Below, in pieces: positions 25,684-35,274 of a DNA stretch of 64,000 nucleotides. The notes under the pieces were generated by a model. The model was not told where the DNA came from. It saw only the letters and a program-made list of their open reading frames with translations, and did no database searches. Every line of letters begins with the position of its first letter. The first letter of the stretch is position 1. The position numbers were made by a program, and so were the translations under genes. Source of the stretch: Thalassospira sp. TSL5-1 (GTDB lineage Bacteria; Pseudomonadota; Alphaproteobacteria; Rhodospirillales; Thalassospiraceae); NCBI RefSeq assembly GCF_001907695.1, contig NZ_KV880638.1, forward strand, positions 310,882 to 374,881. The letters run 5' to 3'.

Positions 25684-27804
25684 ATGCGTATCGGGAAAAG
25701 GGGCCTTGGGGCCACTGTCTCCGTCATGGCTGTCTGTTTGGGGAATGTTGTGGCCCATGCACAGGAGGTTTCTCAGCCACAGTCGAAAACGGCAAATGAT
25801 CAGGCATTGCCTGTTTTTCAAACCGAGCCGGTATTGATTGATGCGCGACGCTGGCAGGAAACGCAAGATCGTGTGCCGGGCAGTGTTTCGGTCATCGAAA
25901 AATCGGCCCTGGACAGGCCGGCGGTGGATGATTTGGCCGTGATTGCGAAAAAGGTGCCCAATGTTCAGATTGAACAAAGCACCATTTTAAAGCGCGTGGT
26001 GATCCGTGGCATGACTGCCACGGATACATCCATGCAGGACCCGGTCGGGTATTTTGTGAATGATGTCGCCCTGCCGCATGGGGCGATGCAGGCGCCGCGT
26101 TTATTTGATGCCGACAGCATGGAAATCCTGAAGGGCCCGCAGGGAACCCTTTATGGTCGCAATACCGAAGCGGGTGCGATTAAGGTTTCTACCGCCACGC
26201 CGGATTGGTCAAACAGTGCGGAAATTGGCCTGGAAACCTATTTTGAAGACGGGGCGCGAAACTGGACGCCGGGCTATGTTGCCAATGCCAGGGTTTCAGG
26301 TGTGCTTGTGCCGCAAAAGGCGGCTGCAAGTTTTGCCGTGCGGGGTGAAACAACGGATGGCGTTTATTACAACCAGTATGATGACAGCAAAAAGGGCGGC
26401 AATGACCATAATTTTACCAGCTCTGCCGGGCTGGATATATGGGCAGGTGATGAAACGGAAATAACGCTAAAAAGCGTGATAGACCGTCAGAACCTTGGCA
26501 AGCAGCGCCTTCGCTATGTCGAAGGGGCACGGGCGACCGACCGCTTTGTGACCAACTATAATTCAACAAGTTACGATGACAGCTTAACCGCCGTTCAGTC
26601 CCTGCGGGTGGATCATGAGTTTGAGGGGTTGAAACTGACAAGCGTTTCTGGCTGGACCCATTATGACCGTGATTTTCAAATGGATCTTGATGCCTGGACG
26701 CTGCCGGCTTTGCCCTCGCAGTTTTCCAATCAAAACGATGCTTTGTCCCAGGAGTTGCGCCTGTCATCCGATCAGCCGGATGCCGATTGGCGCTGGCTGG
26801 CCGGTTTGTATGGTTTTTATGAATGGTCCAATACCGATTTCCGGTTTTCCACCCCGCGCACAACCCGCCTGACCGATATTGAACAAACCGGGGTCGCGGC
26901 GTTTGGTCAGGTTGAAGTCAATGTAACGGAGAAAGTGCGGCTTGGCGGTGGGGCACGTCTTGAACGTATCAGCCAGGATGGATCGCAGCATTATGACAGC
27001 GGTACGGGCAGTCAGGCCTATTATGCGGCACAAAACACCACCACAACCTTATTGCCTAAAGTTTCGGTGTCTTATGATGTCGCCGATGGTGTGATGGCCT
27101 ATGCCTCTTATGCGCGGGGATATTTGCCCGGCGGCTATAATTATGCGCAATCAACTGATGTTGCCGGTTTCACCTATGACCCCGAATATAGCTGGACGGC
27201 GGAAACCGGTGTGAAATTCTCGGCACTGGATGGCCGCCTAACCACCGGTTTGTCGATGTTTCACACCAAAGTCACCGACATGCAGATTGTTGATTTTGTG
27301 GTTGGCGGCAATCAGAAGGTTTCCAATGCGGGCGAAGCCGAAATTTACGGGCTGGAAGCCAGTGCCGATGCGCGCGTGACCGAAGACTGGTCGGTTTATG
27401 GTTCCTTTGGGTTGCAGTATAGCGAAGCAACATCCTACCGGGTGACAACCGCAACGGGGGCAACACAGGACCTGTCGGGCAACCGGTTGCCAATGGCGGC
27501 GCACTATACCTATGCGGTGGGTTTGTCTTATCGGCAGGATGCCGATGAGGGCTGGTTTGGGCAGGCCGGGCTTAACGGGTCGGGCCCATATTATTTTAAC
27601 AGTCAGAATACCGCCCGGCAGGATGCCTATGCCATTACCGATGCGGAAATCGGCTATCGCCTCGGGCGGTCGGAAATTTCGATCTGGATGGCAAATATTT
27701 TTGATCAGGAAATCTATCGCCGGGCGACGGCAACGATGTCGGGCATGGTTGTGGAAGATGGGCAGGCCCGCACAATCGGGGTGAACTGGCGGGTAAAATG
27801 GTAA
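25684..27804 (+). CDS. TonB-dependent outer-membrane receptor (siderophore type)
   Basis: The 706-residue protein has a signal peptide ending near AHAQ (residue 27). A plug domain follows (VPGSVSVIEKSALDRP, LKRVVIRGMTATD, DADSMEILKGPQGTLYGRNTEAGAI), then a beta-barrel ending in the aromatic C-terminus GVNWRVKW. Such receptors import ferric siderophores or other large ligands with energy from TonB. No TonB/ExbBD genes are in the window. ATG 25684 has AAGGTG upstream. The last bases overlap the methyltransferase gene, so the two are probably co-translated. Confidence 0.93.
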   Translation: MRIGKRGLGATVSVMAVCLGNVVAHAQEVSQPQSKTANDQALPVFQTEPVLIDARRWQETQDRVPGSVSVIEKSALDRPAVDDLAVIAKKVPNVQIEQSTILKRVVIRGMTATDTSMQDPVGYFVNDVALPHGAMQAPRLFDADSMEILKGPQGTLYGRNTEAGAIKVSTATPDWSNSAEIGLETYFEDGARNWTPGYVANARVSGVLVPQKAAASFAVRGETTDGVYYNQYDDSKKGGNDHNFTSSAGLDIWAGDETEITLKSVIDRQNLGKQRLRYVEGARATDRFVTNYNSTSYDDSLTAVQSLRVDHEFEGLKLTSVSGWTHYDRDFQMDLDAWTLPALPSQFSNQNDALSQELRLSSDQPDADWRWLAGLYGFYEWSNTDFRFSTPRTTRLTDIEQTGVAAFGQVEVNVTEKVRLGGGARLERISQDGSQHYDSGTGSQAYYAAQNTTTTLLPKVSVSYDVADGVMAYASYARGYLPGGYNYAQSTDVAGFTYDPEYSWTAETGVKFSALDGRLTTGLSMFHTKVTDMQIVDFVVGGNQKVSNAGEAEIYGLEASADARVTEDWSVYGSFGLQYSEATSYRVTTATGATQDLSGNRLPMAAHYTYAVGLSYRQDADEGWFGQAGLNGSGPYYFNSQNTARQDAYAITDAEIGYRLGRSEISIWMANIFDQEIYRRATATMSGMVVEDGQARTIGVNWRVKW

Positions 27805-28808
27805 ATTTGGCGATGGAAAAGCACGATAACCTGCTGCCAGCGATGCTGGTTGATCTGGTTCAGGCCCCGATACGCTGGCAAATTGTCAAAATTGCCTTTT
27901 CGCAGCGTATTTTTGACCATTTGGCAACGCCAATAACGGCGCAGGATGTTGCAACAAGGCTGGGGTTTGATGCGGTGCGTTGCGAATTGTACCTTAATGC
28001 CCTGTGTGCGATGGGGTTGATTGAAAAACAGCAGGGCCTGTTTGTGAACCGGGCCGGATATGGTGCTTTTTTACAAAGCGATGGTGAAAAATCGATGGGT
28101 GACCTGATCCTTCATCTCGCGAAAACCCGGCATGATGACCTGGAGCTGCTATTGAAGGGGGGCGAAACATCTGCCCCGCTTGATATGAACCGTGCAGAAC
28201 ACTGGGATGGGGCGGCCAAAAGCCTGTTTGCCTTTCATCGCTCTGTCGCCGGAGAGCAGATGTTTGCCTGCCTGTGTGAATTGCCGGAATGGGAAACGGC
28301 CCGGCATTTTCTGGATATCGGGGCTGGGTCATCCATTTTGGCGCAAAAAATTGTCGCCTCACACCCGGCACGACGGGCCACCATCATTGATTTACCGCCC
28401 CTTGCCCAACGGATGACGCAGGAACAATTGGCGGATTTCCCGGCCCGGGACCGGATTACCGTGATGGCAGGGGATTTTAATCATGTTGATCTGCCGGAAA
28501 ATCAGGATGTGATTTGGGCATCGATGACCCTTTATTATGCCCGCGATCTGACGGCGGTGTTACGCCGGTGCCGCCAGTCCCTGGCCCCGGGGGGCGTGTT
28601 TGTCAGCTTTCACGAGGAACTGTGCCACGAACGCACCTTGCCCGAACCCCATATTGTCGGGCGGTTGATCCCGGCGATGAAGGGCAATGATGCGTCGTTT
28701 GACAAAGACCAGATTGCACAGGCCATGCGCGCCGCCGGTTTTGCCAGCATATCGGTGCGCATGGTGCAAACGGTTGTTGGGCCAATGGCCGTAACAATGG
28801 GCCGGTAG
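27798..28808 (+). CDS. SAM-dependent O-methyltransferase-like protein
   Basis: The protein has 336 residues from ATG 27798, or 331 from ATG 27813. It has an N-terminal winged-helix dimerisation part (IFDHLATPITAQDVATRLGF) and a C-terminal class I methyltransferase domain with FLDIGAGSSILAQK, DLPPLAQR, MAGDFNHVDLP and FVSFHEELCHE, as in the acetylserotonin/hydroxyneurosporene O-methyltransferase family. It overlaps the TonB receptor gene by seven bases. No siderophore synthetase lies nearby, so it may modify an imported or simple metal-binding molecule. Substrate unknown. Confidence 0.83.
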   Translation: MVNLAMEKHDNLLPAMLVDLVQAPIRWQIVKIAFSQRIFDHLATPITAQDVATRLGFDAVRCELYLNALCAMGLIEKQQGLFVNRAGYGAFLQSDGEKSMGDLILHLAKTRHDDLELLLKGGETSAPLDMNRAEHWDGAAKSLFAFHRSVAGEQMFACLCELPEWETARHFLDIGAGSSILAQKIVASHPARRATIIDLPPLAQRMTQEQLADFPARDRITVMAGDFNHVDLPENQDVIWASMTLYYARDLTAVLRRCRQSLAPGGVFVSFHEELCHERTLPEPHIVGRLIPAMKGNDASFDKDQIAQAMRAAGFASISVRMVQTVVGPMAVTMGR

Positions 28809-28871
28809 CCGTTGGGTTAGCGGTGCTGCTGGCGCGATGTGGTGACAGAATGGGCAGCGGGTTTGTGGCTG

Positions 28872-29966
28872 TCAGCCTTGCAATTTACGCAGATGCCGTT
28901 TTTGCAACCATTTTGCCAGCATCGGTGCCAGCAGCACGATTTCAAAAATGCGAACGATATGATGAAAGGCGACAAAGCTGGGTTCGATATTAAGGGCGAG
29001 CGCAATGAGCGACATTTCCGCCACCCCGCCCGGCGCAAAGGCCAGCAACACCGCCATAAAATTCAGGTCGAGCCACACCGAAACGCCATAGGCCACCACG
29101 CCGGTAAAGCCGACAATAACGATGGTTGCCAATATGGCATAGCCCGACAGCCGGATCAGAAACGCCAGTTTGACCCCGGCAAAGCGGCTGCCAATGGCGG
29201 CACCCAAAATAAGCAAACTGCCTGCCAAAAGCCATTCGGGCAAATTGCCGACCACAATGCCGCTGACATGCAGGCTGGCACTGGCCAGCATGGCGCCGGT
29301 CATTTCGGCGGCCGGAATGCGCAGGCGGCGAAACAGCACCACCGTGGCAAGGGCGCACGCCGCTGTTAGCAATCCTTCATTCAGGGTCATGATGGTGGTG
29401 TGGCCTTCGCCGTGGCTGTTGGCAACCACACCCGTCATGATCAGCACAATCATGGGGGCGGACATGACCAGCAGTAAAACACGCAGGCCCTGTGTCAGGG
29501 CGATTTCCTGTTCATTCCCGCCAGCAGCCGCCCCCAAAACCACCATTGGCGTCAAGCCGCCCGGTGTTGCGGAAAAAAGGGCTGTGGCCGGGTCCAGACG
29601 GGCCACTTTGATGTAAAACCAGGTAATGATGGCGGTAATCACGGGCACATACAGCAAAACGGCAACCATGCTGGCAGGCCAGCGCGCCGCATGGTCAAAG
29701 GTATCGGGGGTAAAGGAGCCACCCAAAAATACCCCGATGACACCCAGAATAACGGCGCGAAATTTCATTGGCACCGCCATTGGCAGGCGCAACAGGGCGA
29801 GAACGAAGGTTGCCAGCATTGGTCCCATCATCCAGGCCAGCGGCATCGCGATGTAATCGGCAATAAGCCCGCCCAGCAAACCGACAAAAAGGGCGGTAAA
29901 CAGCAGGCGGAAAAAACGCGGTGTCAGACCTGAAAAAAAACTGTTCAAACCGGATGGCAGGGCCAT
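28872..29966 (-). CDS. AbrB-family membrane protein (ammonia-monooxygenase-like)
   Basis: The 364-residue protein has about ten hydrophobic helices in two similar halves. Glycine-rich repeats such as GLLGGLIADYIAMPLAWMMGP and, later, the equivalent IPAAEMTGAMLASASLHV define the AbrB duplicated membrane domain. The ammonia-monooxygenase name is historic, and function is mostly unknown, although putative exporter or regulator roles have been proposed. It is convergent with the methyltransferase gene and upstream of a strong terminator ending the TctCBA operon. Confidence 0.8.
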   Translation of the reverse strand: MALPSGLNSFFSGLTPRFFRLLFTALFVGLLGGLIADYIAMPLAWMMGPMLATFVLALLRLPMAVPMKFRAVILGVIGVFLGGSFTPDTFDHAARWPASMVAVLLYVPVITAIITWFYIKVARLDPATALFSATPGGLTPMVVLGAAAGGNEQEIALTQGLRVLLLVMSAPMIVLIMTGVVANSHGEGHTTIMTLNEGLLTAACALATVVLFRRLRIPAAEMTGAMLASASLHVSGIVVGNLPEWLLAGSLLILGAAIGSRFAGVKLAFLIRLSGYAILATIVIVGFTGVVAYGVSVWLDLNFMAVLLAFAPGGVAEMSLIALALNIEPSFVAFHHIVRIFEIVLLAPMLAKWLQKRHLRKLQG

Positions 29967-30034
29967 GTTCTACCTGTCTATTGCTGGGGTGGCGCGATTA
30001 TTTAAATCAAATAAATCAATTTTCCAGGATTGTA

Positions 30035-30075
30035 GATAAAAAAAGGCCGGGATCATTGTGGTGATCCCGGCCTTT
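30035..30075 (-). terminator. Intrinsic terminator of the tctCBA operon
   Basis: AAAGGCCGGGATCA (30042-30055) and TGATCCCGGCCTTT (30062-30075) form a perfect 14-base-pair stem with a six-base loop, and on the minus strand a T-run follows. It sits ten bases after the tctA stop. Confidence 0.93.
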
Positions 30076-30085
30076 GATGAGATGT

Positions 30086-31603
30086 TTAGGGGGCGACGGT
30101 CGGGTCTTTTTTCGGCCGCAGGAAGCGGCCGACCACGAAGGGCGCGATGAAACCGGCAATCGCCAGAACCCAGATGCCAATCGTCAAGGGCGATCCCCAC
30201 AGAATGTTGACATCCCCATTGGAAATTTCCAGCGCGCGACGCAGGTTCTTTTCCATTTCGTTGCCCAGCAAAATGCCCAAAATGATCGGCACCGTCGGGA
30301 TATTGAGCTTGCGCAGCACATAACCGACAACACCAAAAATGATCATCATCAGCAAATCAAAGGTCGAACCCGAAATGCCGTAAATGCCGACAAAGGAAAT
30401 CATGGTGACGGCAGGCATCAGATATTTGCTGGGAACCCGCAGCACACGCACGAACAGGCCGACCAGCGGAATGTTCAGGCACAGCAGCATGATATTGCCG
30501 ATAAACAGGGCGGCAATCAGGCCCCAGACCACATCGGGACGCTGGGTAAACAAAAGCGGGCCGGGCGTGATGTTAAGTGCCATCAGCATTGCCAGCAAAA
30601 CCGCCGTGGTCCCCGAACCGGGCACACCCAGGGCCAGCATCGGTACCAGTGCGCCACCAGCCGCGGCGTTGTTACCGGCCTCCGGTGCGGCCACCCCGCG
30701 CGGATCGCCGGTACCAAAGGTGCCTTTTTTATCGCTGATCTTTTTTTCGATGGTGTAGGACACAAACGAACCCAGCGATGCGCCTGCACCGGGCAAAACA
30801 CCAGCCAAAAAGCCGATAATGGTGCTGCGGCCCATTGTGCCGGCGGTCTTTTTCAGCATCCAGAACGGTGCCGTGACACGGGCCAGTTTCTGGTTGGCTT
30901 CGCTGGGGGCGGCACCGGCCTTGTGTTCCAGGAACAGCAGGACTTCGGAAATCGCAAACAGACCGACAATCGCCACCAGGAAGTCGATGCCTTCATAAAG
31001 GTGGATATTGCCAAATGTCATGCGCGGCACACCGGTCTGGTGGTCCACGCCAACCATTGCAATGCCCAGGCCGATCATGGCGGCAATGACTGCCTTGGCC
31101 TGATTTTGCGAGGCAATGCCGCCCAGTGTGGCAAAGGCTAGCGAGAACAGGGCAAAATATTCGGCCGGACCAAACAGCAGGGCAACCTTGACCAGCTGCG
31201 GTGCCAGAAAAACCAGACCCCAGGTGGCAAAGAAGGCACCAACGAACGAAGCAATACCCGACAGGGCCAGGGCTTCACCCGCCTGACCCTTTTTCGCCAT
31301 CGGATAGCCGTCCAGCGTGGTCATCAGGGCCGGTTCATCACCGGGAATATTGAGCAGGATCGAGGAAATACGCCCGCCATACATCGCCCCGTAATAAACC
31401 GAGGTCAGCAGGATCAGCGCCGGGGTGGCGGGCAGGCCCAGCGTGAAGGCCACGGGAATAAGGATGGCAACACCGTTGGACGGGCCAAGACCGGGCAGCG
31501 CACCAATGATGGTGCCGAGGAAACAGCCAACCAGGGCAAGCGCCAGATTCTGGAAGGTCAGCGCAACGGCAAAGCCGTCGGCGAGTTGTGAGAATACTTC
31601 CAT
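30086..31603 (-). CDS. tctA: Tripartite tricarboxylate transporter, large permease TctA (system 1)
   Basis: The 505-residue permease has about twelve hydrophobic helices and the TctA signatures GALPGLGPSNGVAILIP and GVLPGAGASLGSFVSYTIEKK, plus GVAAPEAGNNAAAGGALVPML. It carries the carboxylate across the inner membrane with TctB, using cation gradients, after delivery by TctC. ATG 31603 starts one base after the tctB stop (TGAcATG). Substrate unknown; citrate-like carboxylates are typical. Confidence 0.95.
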   Translation of the reverse strand: MEVFSQLADGFAVALTFQNLALALVGCFLGTIIGALPGLGPSNGVAILIPVAFTLGLPATPALILLTSVYYGAMYGGRISSILLNIPGDEPALMTTLDGYPMAKKGQAGEALALSGIASFVGAFFATWGLVFLAPQLVKVALLFGPAEYFALFSLAFATLGGIASQNQAKAVIAAMIGLGIAMVGVDHQTGVPRMTFGNIHLYEGIDFLVAIVGLFAISEVLLFLEHKAGAAPSEANQKLARVTAPFWMLKKTAGTMGRSTIIGFLAGVLPGAGASLGSFVSYTIEKKISDKKGTFGTGDPRGVAAPEAGNNAAAGGALVPMLALGVPGSGTTAVLLAMLMALNITPGPLLFTQRPDVVWGLIAALFIGNIMLLCLNIPLVGLFVRVLRVPSKYLMPAVTMISFVGIYGISGSTFDLLMMIIFGVVGYVLRKLNIPTVPIILGILLGNEMEKNLRRALEISNGDVNILWGSPLTIGIWVLAIAGFIAPFVVGRFLRPKKDPTVAP

Positions 31604-31604
31604 G

Positions 31605-32036
31605 TCAGAACCCCCAGGGCCCGCGGGCCAGCGAGAGTTGAAGAATAAGGTGGAATACGACGTAAATGCCTACGGAAATGGATACACCGGCAGTGGCGGC
31701 GGCGACGGGTTTTGCCCCCAGACGCCAGCTTAGAATACCGGCGGTAATGGCGGTTGAAACAACGAAACCGGCCACGGGCAGGGCATAGGTGTAGGCCACC
31801 ATAACGGCAACGGCGAATACTATTTCCACCAAACGTCCGATTCCGGGCCAGTCCGGGTCGGGATCCGGCTTGATAATCGGGAAAATGGCGGCAATTGCCA
31901 GCAGGCTGGCAATCAGAATCGGGAAAAATTTCGGGCCCAGATAGTCCGTGATGAAGCTGGTTTGAATCTGGGTCGCCATGAAAATATAGAATGCAGAAAG
32001 CAACAGGCATGCAACGCCCAGAACTCTGTCACTCAT
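31605..32036 (-). CDS. tctB: Tripartite tricarboxylate transporter, small membrane protein TctB (system 1)
   Basis: The 143-residue protein has four hydrophobic helices, as usual for TctB, with the N-terminal GVACLLLSAFYIFMATQI and the block DYLGPKFFPILIASLLAI. It partners TctA. ATG 32036 has TGGAG upstream. Sequence is poorly conserved in this family, but gene order makes the call firm. Confidence 0.92.
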   Translation of the reverse strand: MSDRVLGVACLLLSAFYIFMATQIQTSFITDYLGPKFFPILIASLLAIAAIFPIIKPDPDPDWPGIGRLVEIVFAVAVMVAYTYALPVAGFVVSTAITAGILSWRLGAKPVAAATAGVSISVGIYVVFHLILQLSLARGPWGF

Positions 32037-32057
32037 GGCACGTCTCCAAAATGACGA

Positions 32058-32087
32058 GAGCGCCGCAACCAGAAGGATGCGGCGCTC
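32058..32087 (-). other. Intercistronic hairpin between tctC and tctB
   Basis: GAGCGCCGCA (32058-32067) and TGCGGCGCTC (32078-32087) form a perfect ten-base-pair stem with a ten-base loop and no T-run. Placed after the binding-protein gene, such a hairpin can protect its mRNA or cause partial termination, giving more TctC than TctA/B. Confidence 0.7.
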
Positions 32088-32102
32088 CGTAAGGGCGGAT
32101 AA

Positions 32103-33089
32103 TTACTTGATCAGACCGATTTCGCGGCTGAGTTCCTGGGTAGAGGAGATTTGGTCGGCAACGAACTTTTCAAAGTCCGGGCCAAATTTGGCAAGCGGCA
32201 TCAGGCCGTTATTTGCCATGACCTGTTTCCATTCGTCGCTGGCATAGGTGTCCTGAATGGCTTTGACCCAATAGTCATAAGCTTCATCGCTCATGCCTTT
32301 GGGGGCATAAAAACCACGCCAGTTGGCACCAATCGCATCAATACCCTGTTCCTTGGCGGTCGGGAATTTGTTGAATTCGTCGCCCGGCAGGCGGTCTTCG
32401 GCCAGAACGGCCAGAATTTTCAAATCACCCGAATCAACAAAGCCCTTGGCTTCGGAAATGTCACCGGTGAAGGCCTGAACATGCCCCCCCAGAAGCTGGG
32501 TGACGGCTTCCCCGCCGCCTTCAAAGGCAATGTATTTGACGGCACGGGCATCGGAAATGCCAGCCGCCTTGGCCGCGATCAGAACCTTGAGGTGGTCCCA
32601 GCCACCCACAGCCGACCCACCGGCAAATGCCACGCCACGGGGGTTTTCTTTAACTTTTTCAAAAAGTTCCGGCAGGGTGTTGATCGGCGAATCCTTGGCT
32701 ACGGCGATCACGCCATAATCGGCACCAATGGTACCAACCCAGCGCACCTGATCCATCGTCGAACCGGGGAATGCCCCCTGGGCCAAACGGGTGGTGGTAG
32801 CCGAAGAAGCAGCAACGATCAGGTCATTGTCGTCATTGCGCTTGGAAACGACTTCGGCATAGGCAACACCGCCGCCGCCGCCAGCCAGGTTCACAACCTG
32901 CATCGGGCTTGCGATGGTTTTAAGGTCATAAAGGGTCTTGCCGATCTGGCGGCAGGTAAAGTCCCAGCCACCGCCGGCATTGGCCGGGGCGATACATTCG
33001 GGCTGTTCGGGCTCGTAAGCAAAGGCGGAAGATGTAAAGGACAAGGCAGCAAAGATGGTTGCTGCACCAAGTGCGGCAATCTTTTTCAT
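32103..33089 (-). CDS. tctC: Tripartite tricarboxylate transporter binding protein TctC/Bug (system 1)
   Basis: The 328-residue periplasmic protein has a signal peptide ending near SSAFA (residue 24). Bug-family features are APANAGGGWDFTCRQIGKTLYD, VNLAGGGGGVAYAEVV, FAGGSAVGGWDHLKVLIA and YIAFEGGGEAVTQLLGGHV. It binds the carboxylate and delivers it to TctAB. ATG 33089 has GGGAGGA upstream. It is divergent from the tctDE regulators, which probably control it. Confidence 0.94.
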   Translation of the reverse strand: MKKIAALGAATIFAALSFTSSAFAYEPEQPECIAPANAGGGWDFTCRQIGKTLYDLKTIASPMQVVNLAGGGGGVAYAEVVSKRNDDNDLIVAASSATTTRLAQGAFPGSTMDQVRWVGTIGADYGVIAVAKDSPINTLPELFEKVKENPRGVAFAGGSAVGGWDHLKVLIAAKAAGISDARAVKYIAFEGGGEAVTQLLGGHVQAFTGDISEAKGFVDSGDLKILAVLAEDRLPGDEFNKFPTAKEQGIDAIGANWRGFYAPKGMSDEAYDYWVKAIQDTYASDEWKQVMANNGLMPLAKFGPDFEKFVADQISSTQELSREIGLIK

Positions 33090-33199
33090 GGTTATTCCTC
33101 CCAGTTTCTGGTCGCACCTTGCTGGTACGACGGTGTATAGGAGATTAGCGGCTCAACCTTTCATCAACCTGTCATCGCAAAAATTACAGGAGCAGCATC

Positions 33200-33883
33200 T
33201 TGAGAATACTGATTGTCGAGGATACCGAAGATGTGGCGGAAGCCATCCTTGCGCATTTCTCGCGTCAGGGGCATGTCTGCGAGGTGGCCGCGACGATCGA
33301 GGATGCCGGCCACTTTTTGCGTCTGGAATCCTATGACCTGATTATTCTCGATATTAATTTGCCCGATGGTTCGGGGCTGGATTTTCTGAAACAATTGCGG
33401 GCGGCCAAAAACGGGGTGTCGGTGCTGGTGCTGACCGCGCGTTTGCAGGTGGATGATAAAATCGATGCGCTGGATTTTGGTGCTGACGATTATCTGGTCA
33501 AACCGTTTGACTTGCGTGAACTCGAAGCACGGGCGCGTGCTGTGACCCGGCGCAAGCATGGGGCGAATGAGGCCGGTATTACGGTGGGCAACCTGCATTG
33601 CAATTTTGCCGATCATTCGGTGCGTGTGAATGACACCGATATTGAGCTGACCCGTCGTGAATTTATTTTGCTTGAAGCCTTTATGATGAATTTGAACCGT
33701 GTTTTGCAAAAAGAAGAGCTTTATTCCAGGTTATATGGCCTGACGGGGGAAGCCGGGCTGAATGCGGTGGAGGTCTATGTGGCGCGCCTGCGGCGCAAAC
33801 TGGCAGATGCCAGCCTGGAAATTCGTACCCTGCGCGGATTGGGATATCAGGCCGTTCCCGGTGAACAGGCTGATAAATCATAA
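33200..33883 (+). CDS. tctD: Response regulator TctD-like (OmpR family)
   Basis: The 227-residue regulator has an N-terminal receiver with acidic pocket ED (residues 8-9), phospho-Asp in LIILDINLPDGSG and Lys in YLVKPFD, then an OmpR-type winged helix from about residue 125 (ELTRREFILLEAFM, EVYVARLRRKLADASLEIRTLRGLGYQ). The start is TTG 33200 with CAGGAG eight bases upstream. It is divergent from tctCBA and overlaps tctE by one base (TAATG). It should activate tctCBA when the kinase senses its ligand. Confidence 0.92.
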   Translation: MRILIVEDTEDVAEAILAHFSRQGHVCEVAATIEDAGHFLRLESYDLIILDINLPDGSGLDFLKQLRAAKNGVSVLVLTARLQVDDKIDALDFGADDYLVKPFDLRELEARARAVTRRKHGANEAGITVGNLHCNFADHSVRVNDTDIELTRREFILLEAFMMNLNRVLQKEELYSRLYGLTGEAGLNAVEVYVARLRRKLADASLEIRTLRGLGYQAVPGEQADKS

Positions 33884-35274
33884 TGAGACCCGCCCCCGCC
33901 CCACCCATAACCCATCCCCGCCAATCGGTTGCCGTGCGTCTGGGCATGGCAATGGCGGTGATTTTGGCGGTGGTGTTGTTGGGAACGATTTTTGCCGCCA
34001 ATAAATACGGCCAGGATGCCGCCGATGAGACCTTTGACCGGCTGTTGCGCGGCGCGGCCTTGCAAATTGCCGAACGTATTCTGGTTACGGACGGGCATGC
34101 CAATGTGGATTTGCCGGTTTCTGCCTTCGAGCTGTTGTCGCTGGCTCGTGCAGACCGGGTTTTTTATCGCATTATCGGCCCGGATGGCAAAACCCTGACC
34201 GGTTATGGCGACCTGCCATTGCCTAAGGATGACAAGCGCGGGGCAGGGGCGGACCAAACCTATAATGCCCATTATAAGGGCGTGGATGTACGCGCCTATC
34301 TATTACGGCGGCAATTGGCCGAACGCTCAGTGACGGGCGATGTTAAAGTCATTGTGGCGCAAACCACATCCGAACGGCTGGCGCTCGCGCGCAGCATTAC
34401 CGCCCAGGCGGTGCTGACCATTGCCGCCGCCGGGATTGTTTTGTTGTTGCTGGTGGTGGTGGCAATGCGCATTGCCTTGCGCCCGCTGGCCCGGGTGGAA
34501 CATACGATCCTTGAACGTGATGTAAATGATTTATCCCCCATCGATATTGCTGCGCCTGCCGAAGTTGCGGTGCTGTTAGAGGCGATTAACCGTTTCATGC
34601 GTCGCCTCGACCGGCGGATTGAGGCCATGCAGAATTTTGTGGCCGATGCCGCCCACCAGATCCGAACGCCGATAACGGCATTACGGGCGCAATCGCAATT
34701 GGCCCTGGAGGAAACCGACCCCGAGGTTCTGGCCCGTTTGCACCAGCGTTTGCACGAACGTACCGTGGGGTTGGGGCGGCTGGCAGATCAGCTTTTAAGC
34801 CATGCCCTGATTGCGCACCGGGCGGATATGGCGGTGGCGCAGGAACTGGATTTGCGGCGTTTGGCCCTGGAAGCGGAACGGGAAATCCGTGCCGTTTCCG
34901 AGGCTGATATTGCGGTTGATTTGCCAGACGAGCCGGTGACGATTACCGGTGATCCGATCAGTTTGCGCGAGGCGATCAAGAATTTGCTGAACAATGCCCT
35001 GAAGCACGGCAAGCCGCCGGTAGGTTTGCGTGTGACAGCGGTTCAAGCTGGCCATGCCAGCCTTTTGGTTCGCGATGGCGGGGAGGGCATTGCCTCCGAT
35101 ATGTCCGCCCGGATTGGTGAGCGTTTTGCATCCAACGGGATTGGACCGGACAGTGCGGGGCTGGGGCTGTCGATTGTATCGTCGGTTGCGTCATCGCACG
35201 GAGCGGTTCTGGTGCGGCGCAAAACGGCGGATGGTTTTGAAATTGGCCTTGAATTTACGGTGAGCGCATCATGA
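33883..35274 (+). CDS. tctE: Sensor histidine kinase TctE-like
   Basis: The 463-residue kinase has a first membrane helix at about 20-42, a periplasmic sensor region (about 43-165), a second helix (about 170-198), a HAMP-like linker, the H-box FVADAAHQIRTPITALRAQ, N-box EAIKNLLNNALKHG and G-box DGGEGIASD with GLGLSIVSSVASSHG. ATG 33883 overlaps the tctD stop (TAATG), and its own stop overlaps the next gene by ATGA. The link to a binding-protein gene suggests that ligand may be presented by that protein. Confidence 0.92.
   Translation: MRPAPAPPITHPRQSVAVRLGMAMAVILAVVLLGTIFAANKYGQDAADETFDRLLRGAALQIAERILVTDGHANVDLPVSAFELLSLARADRVFYRIIGPDGKTLTGYGDLPLPKDDKRGAGADQTYNAHYKGVDVRAYLLRRQLAERSVTGDVKVIVAQTTSERLALARSITAQAVLTIAAAGIVLLLLVVVAMRIALRPLARVEHTILERDVNDLSPIDIAAPAEVAVLLEAINRFMRRLDRRIEAMQNFVADAAHQIRTPITALRAQSQLALEETDPEVLARLHQRLHERTVGLGRLADQLLSHALIAHRADMAVAQELDLRRLALEAEREIRAVSEADIAVDLPDEPVTITGDPISLREAIKNLLNNALKHGKPPVGLRVTAVQAGHASLLVRDGGEGIASDMSARIGERFASNGIGPDSAGLGLSIVSSVASSHGAVLVRRKTADGFEIGLEFTVSAS

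Noticed and set aside
28839-31141. Long plus-strand frames opposite the AbrB and tctA genes (176 and 355 codons)
   Set aside because: They have Gln/His/Arg-rich low-complexity translations typical of antisense frames of membrane-protein genes.
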